DNA from: Vigna angularis
Taxonomy: Eukaryota; Streptophyta; Magnoliopsida; Fabales; Fabaceae
Length of the DNA stretch: 64,000 nt
Assembly (NCBI RefSeq): GCF_016808095.1
Contig: NC_068973.1
Span: 2,538,501 to 2,602,500, forward strand
Direction: 5' to 3'
Shown here: positions 62,701 through 64,000 of the stretch, in pieces
Layout of the letters: every line of letters begins with the position of its first letter
Position numbering within the stretch: position 1 is the stretch's first letter
Program-made: the position numbers and the translations under genes
The notes under the pieces: generated by a model
Told to the model about the DNA's origin: nothing
The model's database searches: none
What the model saw: the letters and a program-made list of their open reading frames with translations, nothing else

Positions 62701-63214
62701 ATTATTGTAAGATTATCAATAATGCTGCTGATGACAAAATTTATTGTAATAAAGATCACTTTAGGCACAATAAGCTAATAGCTGTAACATTACTTAACAC
62801 TTACCAGCTACCTTGCCACGACCATCTTCAGATACTGTCACATCAGTTGTCTGAGGCCAAGAATCAAATTTGGACCTGAACATTACTGTTTCAAATCCTT
62901 CTATCACACGAATTATTTGGGGTTTCAGTTTATCAATGCCTCTGACTAACTCCTGTTTTGGGGTCAAATGCAACAATAATCAAAAACATCCACAAAAACT
63001 AAACCTTATAGAAAAATGTTAAATGATACTATTAAAGAAATGTGTTACATCTGCAACTCCACTTGCACTTTTTCTTTCATCAAGAGAAGTATTTCTACCC
63101 ATCCAGACAAACACTTCAACCCCACAATCAAGAATATAGCATTTATTTGTGTCTAGTAATTCTCTTTTCAAAGAATCAGCAGCCTCCACAGGTTCTGCCT
63201 GTCCCTTTTCAATG
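50726..63214 (-). CDS. Villin (actin-bundling gelsolin-family protein), C-terminal 705 residues; 5' end outside the window
   Basis: Sixteen coding exons on the minus strand join in phase: 63214-63049, 62952-62805, 62656-62556, 61777-61622, 61061-60993, 60898-60830, 60732-60595, 60460-60332, 54612-54465, 54343-54333, 53214-53074, 52900-52775, 52696-52631, 51614-51281, 51155-50953, 50839-50726. They cover gelsolin-type repeats about 3-6 ([51 protein letters not shown]), a Ser/Pro-rich linker ([19 protein letters not shown]) and the C-terminal headpiece ([30 protein letters not shown]) with its actin-binding basic end. Plant villins are about 950-980 residues, so roughly 260 N-terminal residues lie past the right edge. 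They bundle, cap and, with calcium, sever actin filaments. By recall it is VLN4-like. An 11-nt exon and a 4.8-kb retroelement in the 5.7-kb intron between 60332 and 54612 are unusual. Confidence 0.93.
54876..55027 (-). repeat. 3' LTR of the young copia element
   Basis: 152 bp. On the minus strand it starts TATTAGATGTTAAG where the other LTR has TGTTAGATGTTAAG, the only difference seen. It is very short for a copia LTR. Confidence 0.92.
55035..57589 (-). pseudogene. Integrase core, reverse transcriptase and RNase H of the young copia element, broken
   Basis: The integrase start lies in a second frame and returns to the main frame near 57.49 kb. The long part (57497-55734, 587 residues) has the integrase blocks RSDNGREY and [16 protein letters not shown], a Pro/Ser-rich linker, and reverse transcriptase with [23 protein letters not shown] and YVDDIVLTG. 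An in-frame TAG at 55736-55734 interrupts it. Beyond lies RNase H ([19 protein letters not shown]), ending at 55035. Confidence 0.88.
57590..58363 (-). pseudogene. Protease and integrase zinc-binding region of the young copia element, cut by a frameshift
   Basis: In frame with gag after the TGA. The protease active site DSG is intact in [13 protein letters not shown], and the pre-integrase HHCC motif (HAQFGHPSL...CESCQLGKH) follows. The frame ends at TAG 57592-57590, next to a run of five C on the plus strand (57596-57600), where one extra base fits a slippage frameshift. The integrase core continues in another frame. Confidence 0.85.
58364..59182 (-). CDS. gag: Copia Gag of the young element
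   Basis: 272 residues starting [13 protein letters not shown]. The UBN2-type gag core ([24 protein letters not shown]) is followed by one CCHC knuckle, [14 protein letters not shown], near the C-terminus. The frame ends at TGA (58366-58364), and the same frame then continues directly into protease, so in an active relative gag and pol would be one polyprotein. With the stop, this copy would make only Gag. Confidence 0.88.
   Translation of the reverse strand: MASSSSTNTSIGGSSSDPSIYTNYVNVHLSIDKLDGTNYATWASDIKLWLKSQGYLDHLTQNVTTALIDDTSRWMKIDAQLCIVIKSTIHSSLKQMFRSYETCSEVWAQAKLLYTNDTQRLYGVCQDLLTVIGPRNPGPMAEYLGKIHALLHDFNDILPPASTPAEELEQRSKFFMLLALYGLSDDVSHVRDQILGSPVIPNFTSPCYALLRIPSKPVTETSPRTDDFSVMAAQRDDRSRSRKPSKGRPKCDHCGKLGHKIDRCYALHGRPP
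59230..59520 (-). other. GC-rich untranslated leader of the young copia element
   Basis: Between primer site and gag lies a stretch with long CGGCGG/GGCGAC-type runs, by eye well above 60% GC, while the window is about 30-35%. Several frames stay open through it on both strands because AT-rich stop codons are rare here. These predict low-complexity Arg/Ala/Gly-rich chains and I do not call them genes. Confidence 0.75.
59571..59722 (-). repeat. 5' LTR of the young copia element
   Basis: 152 bp, TG...TA on the minus strand. The border is fixed by the AATGT target duplication and by the primer site that follows directly. It contains a minus-strand TATAAATA. Confidence 0.92.
61232..61504. mobile_element. 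Possible MITE in a villin intron
   Basis: Perfect 14-bp inverted ends GTTAAATTAATCTG (61232-61245) and CAGATTAATTTAAC (61491-61504) bound 273 bp of noncoding DNA in the intron between exons 61777-61622 and 61061-60993. I see no clear target duplication, so the superfamily is not assigned. Confidence 0.5.
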
Positions 63215-64000
63215 CTGCAAAATTGATAATCTTGTCAGAAATAGATTTTAATACACCAGATGAATTCCATCAGTGTACTGTCAAAATAATTATTACTTTA
63301 AAAATTCTCAGTATTATCTCATTTAGACCAAAAGTGTTGCAGATTTGCAAGTTTTAACAATAGATTAAAATACAGTCTCACACATCAAAAATGCATTAAA
63401 AACAAGGGTAGATTCTTCTTTGATCCTTCAACCTTGTGCCACGTGTGGATGAACTCAACCTTAAAGGCAGATAAAATATGTATCACTTCATATTTATGTG
63501 TGCAAAACCACTTGCATCAAGAAAACCATCAAAAGATCATAGGAATCAGGAAATGTCACGTTAGTATATCTTACAGCAAAAAAATAAGTTTAAACCTCAA
63601 ATACCACAAAACTGAAAACTAACCAGGCTTTTCCTACAAACTGTTTAAGATTTTCATTTAATCATTATATTATTAGACGTTAAAAATATTTTAATGGGTA
63701 TCCTCTGCAAGTCACGTGTCATTGCAACCTTACTTCTTAGAAGTTTACTTGACATCAGGGTTTTACAGTCAAAGTGTGAAATAAGGGGAGTCTCATTTGG
63801 AGGAGAGGAAGGGGGCGTTCCATTTACACCTTTTCAAACTCTAAGATGCTAAAAATTAAAGAGTGTAACAAAAAAATTACCCTAAAACAATACGGGGAAG
63901 GAGAATACTAAATAGCATGTAAGCATCAATTATCTTCAACCAAATGACATTTTAACTAAAAAAAATAATGAAACAGACTGCAAGTTAAAAAAAAACAAAC

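Overview
The window is plant nuclear DNA. It is strongly AT-rich, its genes have many short exons with GT-AG introns, and the proteins are plant types: a plastid NFU Fe-S scaffold, a class III peroxidase, a plant villin and Ty1/copia retroelements primed by initiator tRNA-Met. The style suggests a dicot. A papilionoid legume is my guess from the repeat types only; no species can be fixed from the sequence.

Layout. 1-5.6 kb: AT-rich intergenic DNA with low-complexity and tandem repeats. 5.6-7.2 kb (-): complete four-exon NFU-type gene. 7.2-21.5 kb: gene-poor, with long (TA)n tracts, a diverged repeat pair and one doubtful small ORF. 21.56-23.35 kb (+): two-exon gene for an uncharacterised plant protein with an EAR-type DLTLSIG motif. 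26.3-37.5 kb: three mobile elements in a row. These are a 4.1-kb gag-only LTR element (TR-GAG type) with near-identical LTRs, a 1.3-kb Mutator-like element with ~365-bp inverted repeats and a possible captured gene fragment, and an old decayed copia element whose 5' LTR ends about 100 bp past the next gene's stop codon. 37.6-39.2 kb (-): complete class III peroxidase. 42.5-47.5 kb (-): complete eight-exon glucose-6-phosphate 1-epimerase-like gene. 50.7-63.2 kb (-): the last 16 coding exons of a villin (gelsolin repeats, linker, headpiece), whose 5' end lies beyond the right edge. A copia element with near-identical LTRs but broken coding sequence sits in one villin intron.

The host genes belong to unrelated pathways (plastid Fe-S assembly, transcription, wall peroxidation, sugar phosphate metabolism, actin bundling) and do not form a functional cluster. 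The most unusual content is in the mobile elements. The gag-only element carries 16 copies of the palindrome TAATCGATTA; six of them in each LTR lie just upstream of a TATA box, like a retroelement enhancer. Exon borders given here were deduced by eye from frame, phase, GT-AG signals and recalled family conservation; no alignment or transcript data were available.
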